Origin: Cyrtodaria siliqua
Taxonomy: Eukaryota; Mollusca; Bivalvia; Adapedonta; Hiatellidae
DNA length: 64,000 nucleotides
Assembly: GCA_037043455.1 (NCBI GenBank)
Contig: JAWPHD010001349.1
Coordinates: forward strand, 266,831 to 330,830
Direction of reading: 5' to 3'
Numbering within the stretch: the stretch's first letter is position 1; every line of letters starts with the position of its first letter. Positions 1 through 11,078 of the stretch are shown here, in pieces. The notes below the pieces were generated by a model that saw only the letters and a list, made by a program, of their open reading frames with translations, was not told the origin of the DNA and made no database searches. The translations under genes and the position numbers were made by a program.

Positions 1-310
1 AAGTTTGAAAACCAGCTGAATTGGATCAGTTTCACCAGAGTTATGGCCCTTCTTTCCTGAAAAATTCCATTTTCTGCCTTGTGAACACTCTAGCACCTTC
101 ATTTATTGTTTGATCTTTCTGAAACTTGTACAGATTGTTAATATCAATGAAAGCCCGGACAAAACCAGCCAACTTGGATTAGTAACTGCAGAGTTATGAC
201 TCAGTTTGAAAACCAGCCAAATCGTATAAGAAACACCAGAGTTACGGCCCTTGTTGTAGTTATAAATGCTGTAGTTTGCCTCATTAAGACGATAGGGCTT
301 TTATTTGGCC
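1..310. repeat. Two diverged ~200 bp repeat units
   Basis: A phrase reading GTTTGAAAACCAGC recurs near 3 and 205, and an ACCAGAGTTA-GGCCCTT phrase recurs near 36 and 231, so the stretch is roughly two diverged copies of a ~200 bp unit. The motif CACTCTAGCACCTTCATTT near 86 recurs near 2323, and in inverted form related sequence lies near 6480-6560. No gene is supported here. Confidence 0.5.
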
Positions 311-1010
311 AGATTTTAATGAAACTTTGCAGGGATGATCAATCTAGTTATGTATATCGTTACCGTGTTCCAGTTGAATGATTTTTGGCAGAATTATTGC
401 TCTTTAAAGATTTTAATACACACTTTGTCCGGACTTTTTTTCCTGAGCCCTTGTCCGTATTTCAGCGAAACTTGGCAGGGATGATCAGTACCAAGCCTAG
501 TGGTGCATGCCATCACTATGTTCCACTTGAATGAGTTTTGGCTGAGTAATGGCCCTTTAAATGGTTTACTACACAAACATTATCTGGACTATTTCTCTTG
601 AACCCTTGGCTGGGTTTCACCGAACCTTTGCAGGGATGATCAGTACCAGGCCTAGTTGTTCATGTCATTGCCGTGTACCTGTTGATTGATGTTTGCGGAG
701 TTATACCCCTTTAAAGGTTTTGATACACAAACTTTATCCAGATTAGTCTCTTCTGAACTCCTGGCCGAATTTGAAAAACAAAATTGACAGGGACGAGGAG
801 TACCAAGCCTAGTTGCGCCTATCATTGCTGTGTTCTGGTTGAATAAGTTATGGCCTAATATACACAAACTTTATCCAGACAATTTTTCCTGAACCCCTTG
901 TTGGATTTTAGCGAAACTTGGCAGGAATTATCAGTACCAAGCTTAGTTGCAAATGTTGTTGTCGTGTTCCCCATCAAAGATTCCATATAGACAGTCGAGC
1001 GATACAGGCC
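310..1010. repeat. Tandem repeat, about 5 units of 135-160 bp
   Basis: The phrase GGGATGATCAGTACCAAGCCTAG recurs with variation near 332, 478, 634, 791 and 926. Each is followed by a CCGTGTTCC-like segment and preceded by a TTTGTCCGGAC...CTGAACCC segment. The short open frames on both strands here are by-products of the repeat, since each carries the same repeat-derived residues in shifted frames. Confidence 0.7.
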
Positions 1011-1039
1011 TTCTTTGGCCGTTTGTTCTATTATACCCC

Positions 1040-1775
1040 GCCACGAAAGTGGTGCGGGCATATAGTATTACCTTTGTCCGTCCGGACGTACGTCATATCC
1101 GTACGTCACGTCCGCACGTCCATACATCCGTACGTCATGTTTTTACATTCAACTTTTTTATTAAGTCAATTTCTCAGATACCAAAAGCCGTACAGTTTTT
1201 AAACATACATACTTACATATATATGGCAGCAATATGTTCCTACCCGAATCAGGTCAATATAAATGACCTTGTCCTTACTTTTTAATAGATGACAGCGATA
1301 TGTTCCAATGAAAAATGGGTCAATATGAATTACCTTGACCTACCCTTGTTAATTTACATCAAATTTTTCATTCAAGTTTTTTACATCAAAGTTTTTTGTT
1401 AAGTCCATTTCTCCAACACCAGATGCCTTAGAGCTTTCAAACTTTACAAATGTTGATAACTACATGACAGCGATATGTTCCGATGAACAGTGGGTCAATA
1501 TGAATTACCTTGACCTACCTTTGGTTCTTTGTTAATTTACATTGAAGTTTTACATTCAAGTTTTGTATTAACTAAGTTTCTCAGATACCAAATGCCATAC
1601 CGTTTCAAAACTTCATACACACTTACATCTGTATGACAGCAATATGTTCCTACCCAAATCAGGTCAATATAAACGACCTTGACCTACTTTTTACATTTTG
1701 TTAATTTACATTAAAACTTTACATTGACGTTTTTAGATCACCTGAGCCTGTTGGGATCACTCCTCGTCTTCTTTT
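1040..1775. repeat. Tandem repeat, 170-235 bp units, with CG-rich ACGTACGTC stretch
   Basis: Units carrying TTAAGTCAATTTCTCAGATACC and later ATGTTCCTACCCGAATCAGGTCAATAT recur near 1151, 1388 and 1556, with another copy at about 2525-2640. A CG-rich run of CGTACGTC-type words lies at about 1076-1140 just before the first unit. No coding evidence. Confidence 0.65.
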
Positions 1776-2335
1776 TTGAAACCACAAGGCACAGAACCCT
1801 TATATATTACACGTAGCATCAGCTAATGGTCCTCTTCCAAGTTTGTTCAAATGGTGACCCCGGGGTCAACTTTGCCCCTTCCAAGGCGTCCCAGTCTTAC
1901 ATAGGGGAAAAAATAAAATCATCTTCACTGAAACTACAAGAGCCAGAGGTATAATATTTTGTTCTATAAGCTTATGGTCCTTTACCAAGTTTGTTGTTTA
2001 AATGGTGACCCTAGGGTCAAATTTGGCCCCGTTTCGGCGTCACAGTTTTACATAGATTTATATAGTAAAGAAATTAAAACATCTTCTCCGAAACTACAAG
2101 AGCTTTAATATTTTGCAGTTATTATACGCTTATGGTCCTTTACCAAGTTTATTCAAATGGTGACCCTGGGATCACATTTGGCCCTTCCCCGTGGGTCAAA
2201 GGTTTTACATAGACTTGTATAGGGAAACACTTAAAAAATATTCTTCTTTGAAACCACAAGGCACACAGCTCTCATATATTACATGTAGCCCTGGGTCACA
2301 TTTGGCCCTGCCACAGGGTTACACTCTAGCACCTT
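1775..2335. repeat. Tandem array A, ~150 bp unit
   Basis: The phrase GGTCCTTTACCAAGTTTGTTCAAATGGTGACCC recurs near 1828, 1975 and 2132. The same unit appears in reverse complement at 3180-3750 and again at about 30470-30960, so this is one dispersed family with copies in both orientations. Confidence 0.65.
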
Positions 2336-3179
2336 CATTTTGTATTTGATCTTTACCAAACTTTGTCAGTGTCTTTATATCAATGTTATTAACACAACAG
2401 AGGCCACATGTTTTGAACAATCTTAACCAAACTTGCACAGATTGTATATTACCATAATATTTTGGAGAAGTTCGATAATGGGCCAGTACTCAGGTGATCA
2501 ATTTAGGGCCATCTTGGCCCTCTTGTTTAGTAAGTCAATTACTCACATACCAAAAGCCTTAAAGTATTCAAACTACATAAAAACATCTATATGGCACCAT
2601 TATGTTCCTACCCAAATCAGGTCCATATAACTTGCCTTTTAATATTACACTTAACATTTTGTTACTCCATTTTGTAAGCAACTGATAACCCTTTAGCGGG
2701 GCATTCGGGTCCCTTGGACACATGTTCTAGTTTAGTTTGTTCTACAGTGTTAACCTACAGTGCAATTTCGTTTCAGTGCTGTGGTTTATATAGGACTATT
2801 TTTCTCATTTTATGTATGTAGAGGCTGACAATGCTGCTGACAAAGCTACAGTAGATGTATTTATCCAACGCTTCATGTGAATACCCAATTGGTCCATAAA
2901 TTGTTTTGCCATGACAATGAAGCGGTCTCCCTTGTGGTTGGATTTATAGAATATGCGACTTGTAAACATCGTTAAAATAGACATTTACTTACGACAACAG
3001 TTTCAATTGTTTTAATTAATTTAGGTCTTTATAATGTTATACCTCATCAAAAGTCACATTCTTGATAAATATTACTATTCTTAAACCTAACTCTGAAGTC
3101 ATTTTATAAAAGAGTACAACTGCAAGTCATAAACAATAGGCCAAACGGCCTCGCCTCAAAGTGCACTTATATGTTAAAG
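2336..3179. other. Intergenic, repeat fragments only
   Basis: The stretch contains a further copy of the 1151-type unit near 2525-2640 and a fragment near 2330-2400 whose reverse complement is seen near 6480-6560. The remainder is AT-rich sequence in which I see no exon, RNA gene or regulatory site. Confidence 0.4.
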
Positions 3180-3760
3180 AAACAATATAGCAATTTCCTA
3201 ATATAACTCGAATGTTACCCCAGTATCACCATTTGAACAAACTAGTTATAATAAGCTTATACTACATGCAGAATATTAGTCACTTAGCTCATGTAGATTC
3301 GGAGATTTGTAAAGGCTTTTCTCAATGTAATAGTCTGACCCACAGGGCAGGATCAAACTTGAGTCAATGGTTTCCATTTGAACAGTCTTAGTAGAGAACC
3401 ATAAGCTTATGGTACATGCAAAATATTAGACGTCTAGCTCTGGTAGTTTCAGAGAAGACTGTTTTTTAAAAGATTTTTTATATATAACTCTATGTAAATA
3501 TGTGACCCAAGGGGTGTGGCCAAATTAGGGTCACCATTTTAGCAATTTTCGTAGAGGACTATAAGGTTTTACTACATGCACAATATTAGACGTCCAGCTC
3601 TTGTAGGTCCAAAAAAGGTTTGTTTTTAAACGATTGTCCTATATAACACTATGTAAATATGTGGCTCCTTGGGTGGGGACAGATATGCCCCCGGGGTCAT
3701 CATTTTAATTTAGCTTTGTAGTTATAAGTTAATGCCACTTGCAAAATATTAGACCTTTAG
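3180..3760. repeat. Array A in reverse orientation, about 3 units
   Basis: Units reading GACCATAAGCTTATGGTACATGCAAAATATTAGACG...GTTTCAGAGAAGA recur with a period of about 150 bp. They are the reverse complement of the unit at 1775-2335 and match the orientation of the array at 30470-30960. Confidence 0.6.
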
Positions 3761-4729
3761 CACTTAAGGTTTCAGAGAAAACAAATTTTGAAGAAACCTG
3801 ATTTGTGTTTAAAAGGGGGAGATAACTCTTATAACAGGAAACAGCTACCCTGTTGGCACTGCTATCATGAGTGTTTTGTTTCTCTACAATGTACTCCTTA
3901 ATATGGTACCAGTAAGAATTTGTCACCTGAGATGGTAGCGAAAATTAGTCTGGCACATGGTCTATATAAAGTATGCAATAATCACGGACAAACTCTATAA
4001 ATACATTATTCCATTGTGCAGAATGTACACACATTAATAATCTTGGCAACGACTAACCACACGAACTCATTAAGTCGTTTATACTTTGGTAAACACGTCA
4101 ACATTGTCGTATGAACAAGTATTACAAGGATTTATACAGTCATGTAGTAATTAATATGTGCATTTTAGATGTGCGTATATTCATCCACTGACGTGCATGG
4201 TTTACAACTAACTCTAACCATATTTATACCTTTAACTAGCATGTTTAGTCAATTCTGTTACACTACAAATATCACCTCAAGCACACATATTATAATTATC
4301 ATTATGGGCGTTTGTAAAGCAAGCCCTGACATTATTACGAGCTAGAAAGGTGGTACATTCTCTAGTCTTCTGTATAAGCTGACTCAAGTTATCTTGGATC
4401 GGATTATCTGGTAGAGTAGTGTAGAAAATTCATAGGTGCCAAGAGCAGAGGCATGGAAATGTTTACACCGTTATTTACCAAGGACTTCTGCGTTCTTGAT
4501 CGATCAAAACAGATTTATACCTGAATTTTCAAAACCTTTTCGCAATATGTTATACCATATTCTTTAATGAGCGGAATGCACAAGGTCAAAAGCTTTAACA
4601 TATATCCTTGTATAGGGCAATATTAATTGCTAAAATTCAAAGCATGCAGAAATACTAACGGGACGCCACAAGCCTTAAATAAATCAAGATAGCTGTATAT
4701 CGTCCCTTTAAATTGACTATTTTGCTTGC
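3761..4729. other. Intergenic AT-rich sequence
   Basis: No exon-like open frame, RNA gene or clear repeat was recognised. The sequence separates array A from array B; the corresponding arrays near 30470-32050 lie much closer together, so it may be a later insertion or simply non-repeat sequence. Confidence 0.3.
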
Positions 4730-5262
4730 TTGTTGACATGGTCGTTTTTTGTCGTTCAGCGATGTCCACCAATGCCAACAAGTATCAAAGACATAAAGTG
4801 AGGCAATCACATAAAATTAACTGAGGTTAAGTTACCTAACCAATGTTATTAAGTTACCTAACCAAGGTTATTAAGTTACCTAACCAAGGTTTAGCTTGAA
4901 GGAAATAAGCAAAATGTGACCATGACTTTGGTATTTTTTGTCATTCAGTGATGTCCACTAATGCCAACAATACATATGACCAAGTATCAAACAAAGAAAA
5001 TGAGGCAATCACATACAGTTAACTGAGATTAAGTTACTTAACCAATGTTAAGTTACCTAACCAAGGTTAAGTTTGGGGAAAATAACGCAAATATGACCTT
5101 GATCTTGGTAATTTTGGCATTACGTGATGTCCCTTGATCCAATAAAGCATCTGAGAAAGTTTTAGAAAAATTCGAGCAGCGGTTGTTGAGATATAGTGGC
5201 CGCCGCCGCCGGAAAAGTGACTGCTATGTCTCGCTACCCACTATCGTGGGCGAGACAAAACT
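4730..5262. mobile_element. Array B (~180 bp units) with terminal hairpin; Helitron/pearl-like candidate
   Basis: Two to three units carry GTCGTTCAGCGATGTCCACCAATGCCAACA, GAGGCAATCACATA, repeated GTTAAGTTACCTAACCAAGG and ATGACCTTGACCTTGG. The block ends at 5227-5256 in a hairpin, GTCTCGC ... GGGCGAGAC. The same order and the same hairpin recur at 30980-32052. Non-autonomous bivalve repeats of the pearl/Helitron type have tandem cores and defined ends, so I infer that class; I did not identify a 5' TC or a 3' CTRR end. Confidence 0.5.
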
Positions 5263-7530
5263 GTGAAATTTTACGCATCGATTTCTGCCTTATATATCGA
5301 CTATTGAGGTGTTTGCCGATTTGAATCTACTTCACACTTGACTTATCTATAAATTATATTTTAAATATACAGTTTTTATTAGTAGCAGTAGCATGCATTG
5401 CTAATTAATCCTAGACGGTCTGTGGAAAAATGACAGGTGTTTTGGGAAACTATCTATATTTATGCCCTATCTTAGTTGATTCATAAAATATGATTAAAAT
5501 ATGCAAATGTAATTAGTATAATTAGCATAATTATTAATTAAGATTAATCCAATGTAAAATTGACTTGCAAAACAGGTATTAACGCTATGATGGTCGAAAT
5601 ACGCTTCCGTTGTTTAAGACACATCTCGAAGCAAACAAGTTACCATTTAGAACACGTGTACTCCAAAATATACTGAACCACATTAAACAGGTTACACTTT
5701 TTTTTAACCATTGTGTTTGGATTTGAAACTGTAAACATTTTAAATAGAAAACGCTTAACTTAGTGTGGAGCCATGCGTAACATCGATGTTCACCCACATG
5801 TGACTCTTAATGTTATCTGTTAAGTTATTGACCTTTAACAACAACAACAACAAAAAAATACAACAAAAAAACACACAAAAAACAACAACAGAAACTACAA
5901 AAAACAACAAAAAACAACAAAAAACACAAAAAAACAAAACAAAACAAAAGAAGAGATGAATGATTTGTTACAATTGTTTATTTTAATGAAGACAATTATG
6001 ATAATACGGCTCCAATAAATTTTGGGTTATTACCAATCTATAAAGGGACATTTTAATTTGGCTCATTATATTATATCGTCTCATTTAACTGTATATCGTA
6101 ATTATAAAACATCCGTGTTTGCGGTTTTATAATTATATTTTGATGGATGATAAGCCATGTTTTGTAGTCGAGAATTAAAACCAAAAAGAAACACTTTTGT
6201 CAGTATTTCTAAAAACGGACGGAAATACTTTTAGTTAGTTAAATGATTGTAATAAAACGTTTTTGTAGCATGGTCGCTTACATTTCTTTTGTATTTGCAC
6301 AGTTGTTAATTATTTAACTGAAGTGTATATATGGTTATAGGGTAGGGATCTCAACTGTTTTGAAGTTATGACCCCGGAGTTATGTCACCAGGGGTGGGAA
6401 TAGACCACAGGGCCGATGCTGGTTGGATGGTTGTATCCGTCTGCTCATGCCCAGCCTCTGAAGTTACTTAACCAATCTGGCTGGTTTTCGAACTCGTCCG
6501 AGTTTTCATTAATATAAAGACACTAACAAAGTTTGGTAAAGATCACAATAAAAATGGAGTCCATATCGTGTTAACAAGACAAAAGTTAACGACGGACGGA
6601 CGACGGACAACCCCTCATCCCATAAAAAATAAAAACAACATCTAAAACAACAACAACAACAACAACAACAAACCCAAACAAACTGAAAATTTAAACAAAA
6701 TGGCAGTCGCCTAATGAAGAAAGGAGTTCGTTTCTAAACCTGCGAAATAGATTCATTATCGACGAAAGACAATAAAGAAAATAAATTGCCTTAAAAATCA
6801 ATTTTAATCACTTTCTATTAGTACTTGGCTTTTCGAAAAAAGTAAACTATTATTCAAAATATTTAATTAAAATGTAACACGATCGATCTTTTTTTTTGTA
6901 GAGCCGACTCACATTAAACGTTCGATAACCCAAACATCGACATATGCAGGTAGACACGACAACCATATTTGGGAATACAGTGTTATTTGCGTTTGAGTTT
7001 CATAAACATATAATATAAAAACGCTGTGTAAACATATGACGAAGACTTTGAGATATACATTTACCAATGATTGTAGTGATATTTTTGGTTTACGACAGTC
7101 GTCAGTTTTAATACTGTAGTAGTGTCCAATTAGATGTTACAGACATACTATGTGGAAGTATCTAATTAGATAAATACTTAAATTTGCTGTTTGACGTTGT
7201 TAGTGCCATCTCCGTGTTAGGAACGTTACATTATATATTATATTTCACTTAACATCCTTACAGGTAAATGTGTTTGTGCAATTCAGACAGATTATCTATC
7301 ACTGACAGGTGTATCTTTGAAAAACATCCGGTAAATCACATTCAGCCTTAGGGAAACATTAGTATATGTTAAAGGTACTTGCCCGTTGACGGGTACATTT
7401 GATGGAGTTGTCGAACAAGTCATATTACCTAATATGAAAAGGCACAGCCTAAACGGGGATTTATCCAGTTTGAGTAATAAACTTAAAATTTCAAACTGTA
7501 TAATTGAGGATACTGCACTCATCCTCCTTT
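5263..7530. other. Intergenic; A/CAA-rich tracts and repeat fragments
   Basis: Contains an A-rich AAC/CAA tract at about 5838-5950, a (CAA)n run at about 6643-6672, a dispersed repeat fragment at 6350-6460 (GCCGATGCTGGTTGGATGGTTGTATCCGTCTG, recurring near 28965 and 30380), and GGAC-type words near 6590. The open frames here are short and repeat-derived or compositionally unconvincing. Confidence 0.4.
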
Positions 7531-8555
7531 ACATGTAAACAAATATCGAGATTCACTAGCCTAATAAATTGGCTCCTATATGCAGTTTTTTTATTATTAT
7601 TCTATGTAACACCAATACGAAAAAATTGAAAAAAACATTAAACGTGCATTTTAACACACTACGAGATTCACGTGCATGTGTTCGTACAAACTCTGTCAAT
7701 TTCAGATAAGTTCAGAATCAATCGAGATGTTGCAAAGGTGCGTGAACGTAGGTGAAATGGTCAGGTTCTCAACGATATCCCAACATACTGTTGTTTTGTC
7801 TGATCAAATCTACACCTATATCAATGATGCGCCACCCACCCCACCACCACCCCCCACCCCATCATCACCACCACACGAATATATATTATTTTTTTACATA
7901 TCTCTGCGTTTTGGATTTTTTGAATATTAAATCCAGATACACAGATGAAACATCAATAAAAAAAACTGAAATAAGGTCACAATACAAAATTGCTATCTCC
8001 CCGAGTTGCCTTTCGACCACAAATTTCTTTAAAATGACAGCATTTTTGGATTAAAACTGATAAAAAAAAATAAAAAATCAAACCCTGCCCCATATTTTAC
8101 TATAATTTGTATGATATTCTAATAATTTTATATCGGTCCCGCACCTCCTCCCCGCACCAACCCCAACCCCATGCCCACATTGTTTTAGCCTTGTTTTCTG
8201 ATGGTGTAAACTGGCTATGCAATTTATTATTGTCAGAAAAATCAAATAGTCGAGCTACGCTGTTCTCCGGCAGCTCTTTTTCTATTATAAACTGCGTATT
8301 AAATTCTTACTTAGTGGTGGAAAAAAAAGAATCCAATTCTAAAAATATATAAATTACATGTATTGTCAAAAGTATTCATGGAAATGCTGGAAACTGGAGC
8401 CCGATTAAGATTTTTAGTCATTGGTTTATAGTAACCTATATCAAAGATCCAGTCCAGAAGACTCCTTAAATTAATATTTAATACGTCCATATTTAATAAG
8501 CCCATTAAATGGTTTATAATTACTTATTATTGCAGAGAAGAGAAAAAAACAATAA
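7531..8555. other. Intergenic; CCACC-rich microsatellite
   Basis: A pyrimidine-rich CCACCCCACCACCA tract lies at about 7831-7875, and C-rich tracts recur near 8145-8170. No gene is supported. Confidence 0.35.
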
Positions 8556-8558
8556 AAA

Positions 8559-8637
8559 CACTTCGGGACTTGAACTCGGATCTTCTGCATAGAAGTCGGG
8601 ACCTCTAACCATTAGGCCACGGTGTCAAACGCGTGAT
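8559..8637 (-). tRNA. tRNA-Arg(UCU)-like pseudogene or tRNA-derived SINE head
   Basis: Read on the minus strand, an A box (TGGCCTAATGG) and a B box (GTTCAAGTC) lie at tRNA spacing, with an anticodon loop CTTCTAT that would give UCU, followed by a run of five T that could end Pol III transcription. The acceptor stem pairs only partly and the anticodon stem has a mismatch, so I read it as a degenerate tRNA-Arg or a tRNA-derived SINE head rather than a working gene. Confidence 0.5.
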
Positions 8638-9557
8638 GCAATATTTAAATAGTATATATTTTAATACATTCATGTGTGACTCCTGATACTCACGCAAGAC
8701 CTGAATACTATAAATAGTAGCGTCAAATGTGCTTATTTACCTGCAAAGTCAATTGAAATTGTCCTATTTAGTCGTATTTATCGATTATTGGTCGATAATT
8801 GGTCACTGGCGAGATCGTCAGTACAGATTTATCCTCATCGATTGCGGAAATTAACGAAAAGTTCCGATGGCATTGATCGTACATAGTCGGTCAATTCCGT
8901 CATTCTTCGGTCATACCGAGATGCTTCGAATGGCACCGGACAAGGGACATCGCAGAGGAGGCCCGAAGACCATGTCGATCTCCGGAAGTAGCTACTGGTT
9001 TCCCGTTCCGTATGCTTGACTCTCATATACTTGGCCGAAATCGGAAACCAAAGGGATAAAAAAAATTCAAACTCATAGTATGTGGACAAAAGTAGATACC
9101 GTTAAGGGGATTTAATTATATTGTTTGTTGACCATAGCGAACTATTTTATATTTCATTCTTTATCCCAAGCTGTCCATCAAATATTCCATCGCCCATTTA
9201 TTTTGATACGAAATGTTGTGTTTTAAAGACACTTATGAGTGTTCTCATTCTAAAGTGGGTCCTAAACACGTGTAGAACCTTAAACGTATGTCACGTGTTA
9301 TGGCTGTAAAGACGCAATAGAACTGTCAACACAAATTATTTAATATCTGAAGCGAAATCATCCCGGTAGATTACCACTTCTATGTTGCTTTTAATTTCTC
9401 TAAAATTTTGAGTGGAATTTTAGGTTTCAATAGTAGTTTTCAAATATGTTAAACAATTTAAAATATAAGCTGTGGGTAAACACCTTTAACGAATGCTAAT
9501 TAGCATAAATAAATTCTAACTGAAATACAAGTCAAGCTACTGTTACTTCATTTCTAC
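8638..9557. other. Intergenic upstream of the modelled gene
   Basis: A somewhat GC-richer block at 8835-9090 is open on the minus strand (84 codons), but I recognise no domain and see no splice support. The rest is AT-rich. It may hold regulatory sequence for the gene that begins near 9590, but no specific site could be identified. Confidence 0.25.
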
Positions 9558-9565
9558 TATATAAG
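9558..9565 (+). promoter_or_regulatory. Candidate TATA box
   Basis: TATATAAG lies about 30 bases before the proposed start of the leader exon at about 9590. It is supported only by the motif and by its position relative to a good donor at 9615 and the spliced gene downstream. Confidence 0.35.
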
Positions 9566-9589
9566 TTGGACAGGATATACCGGAAACAA

Positions 9590-9614
9590 ATTACAGGAAG
9601 GGAAACTGCGAAAG
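9590..9614 (+). other. Candidate 5' untranslated leader exon
   Basis: A short segment after the TATA box ends in CGAAAG followed by GTAACG, a plausible donor. It would splice across about 1.37 kb to the acceptor at 10988. The transcription start is a guess from TATA spacing. RNA evidence is required to confirm it. Confidence 0.3.
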
Positions 9615-9820
9615 GTAACGTAACGTTTCGAAATCGTTTCAAAATACACATTCTAAATTATCGACTTACGTTTCTTAAAAAACTTATACTCATTCTGAAC
9701 TAATATGTACTTGCACAATGATGTATTTCATTTGGATGTTACTTATTGTTATTGTTTTGTTAATTTGTTATATTTTATTTAACATATTCTATTTGTGATG
9801 TACATACTATGTATATATGT

Positions 9821-10988
9821 GTATTGTTTCAGAAAGCTGGATGTTTATATGTGTATATAGATGGTCAAATATAACTGCACGTTGCGTGTATTGTTTCAGA
9901 CCACATGACGTTTATATGTGTATAGATGGTCACATATAATTGCATGCTGTGTGTATTGTTTCAGAACACATGATGTTTATATATATTTTTCAGGTGGTCA
10001 CATATAATTACACGTTGCGTGTATTGTTTCAGAACACTTGATGTTTATATGTGTACAGGTGGTCACATATAATTGCATGTTAATTGTATTGTTTCAGAAC
10101 CCATGATGTTTACTTGTGTATAGGTGGTCACATATAACTGCATGTTGTGTGTATTGTTTCAAAACCCATGATGTTTATATGTGTACAGGTGGTCACATAT
10201 AATTGCATGTTGCATGTAATGTTTCAGAATACGTGATGTTTATATGTGTACAGGTGGTGACATACAATTGCATGTTGCGTGTATTGTTTCAGAACACATG
10301 ATGTTTATATGTGTACAGGTGGTCACATATAATTGCATGTTAATTGTATTGTTTCAGAACCCATGATGTTTATTTGTGTACAGGTGGTCACATATAACTG
10401 CATGTTGTGTGTATTGTTTCAAAACCCATGATGTTTATATGTGTACAGGTATTCACATATAAATGCACGTTGCGTGTATTGTTTCAGAATACATGATATT
10501 TATACTTTTTCAGGCGGTCACATATAACTGCATGTTGTGTGTACTGTTTCAAGACCCATGATGTTTATATGTGTACAGCAGGTCACATATAATTGCATGT
10601 TGCGTGTATTGTTTCAGTATACGTGATGTTTATATGTGTACAGGTGGTCACATATAATTGCAAGTTGCTTGTATTGTTTCAGAACACACGATGTTTATAT
10701 ATGTACAGGTGGTCACATATAAGTGCATGTTAATTGTATTGTTTCAGAACACACGATGTTTATATGTGTACAGATGGTCACATATAAGTGCATGTTATTT
10801 GTATTGTTTCAGAACACACGATGTTTATATATGTACAGGTGGTCACATATAATTGCATGCCGCGTGTATTGTTTCAGAACCCATGATGCTAATATGTGTA
10901 CAGTTGGTCACATATAATTGCATTTCAATTGTATTATTTAAGAAGCCGCGATGTCTATAATAATTGCCTGTTTCTTGTATTGTTTCAG
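9821..10988 (+). repeat. Minisatellite, ~19 units of 65-68 bp, built on a splice acceptor and start codon
   Basis: Units begin GTATTGTTTCAG and continue AACACATGATGTTTATATG, then TGTACAGGTGGTCACATATAA. The first unit starts at 9821, the next ones near 9888, 9953, 10021 and 10086, and the last, partly decayed one at 10977 runs into the signal-peptide exon. Each unit therefore carries an acceptor-like pyrimidine/CAG, tandem ATG codons and a CAG|GTGGTC donor-like site. The array lies in the intron between the proposed leader exon and the first coding exon. Confidence 0.85.
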
Positions 10989-11078
10989 AACACATGATGT
11001 CGATCTTGACATTGGTGGTGATATGTTCCATAACCGTGGTTGTTATGGGTCAAGAACGTGATAAAGAAAACCGAAGGA
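10989..11078 (+). CDS. Exon with signal peptide
   Basis: The acceptor TTGTATTGTTTCAG ends at 10988; ATG-ATG starts at 10994 and 10997; the donor GGA|GTAAGA is at 11079. It encodes 28 residues, a hydrophobic signal sequence followed by QERDKENRR, and ends in phase 1. The acceptor and first ~35 bases match the minisatellite unit directly upstream. Confidence 0.6.

Noticed and set aside
8835..9089. 84-codon minus-strand open frame in a GC-richer block
   Set aside because: Possible exon, but I found no domain and no convincing splice sites.
9821..10988. CRISPR-like regular spacing
   Set aside because: The whole 65-68 bp unit repeats with no unique spacers, in a eukaryotic intron context; it is a minisatellite.
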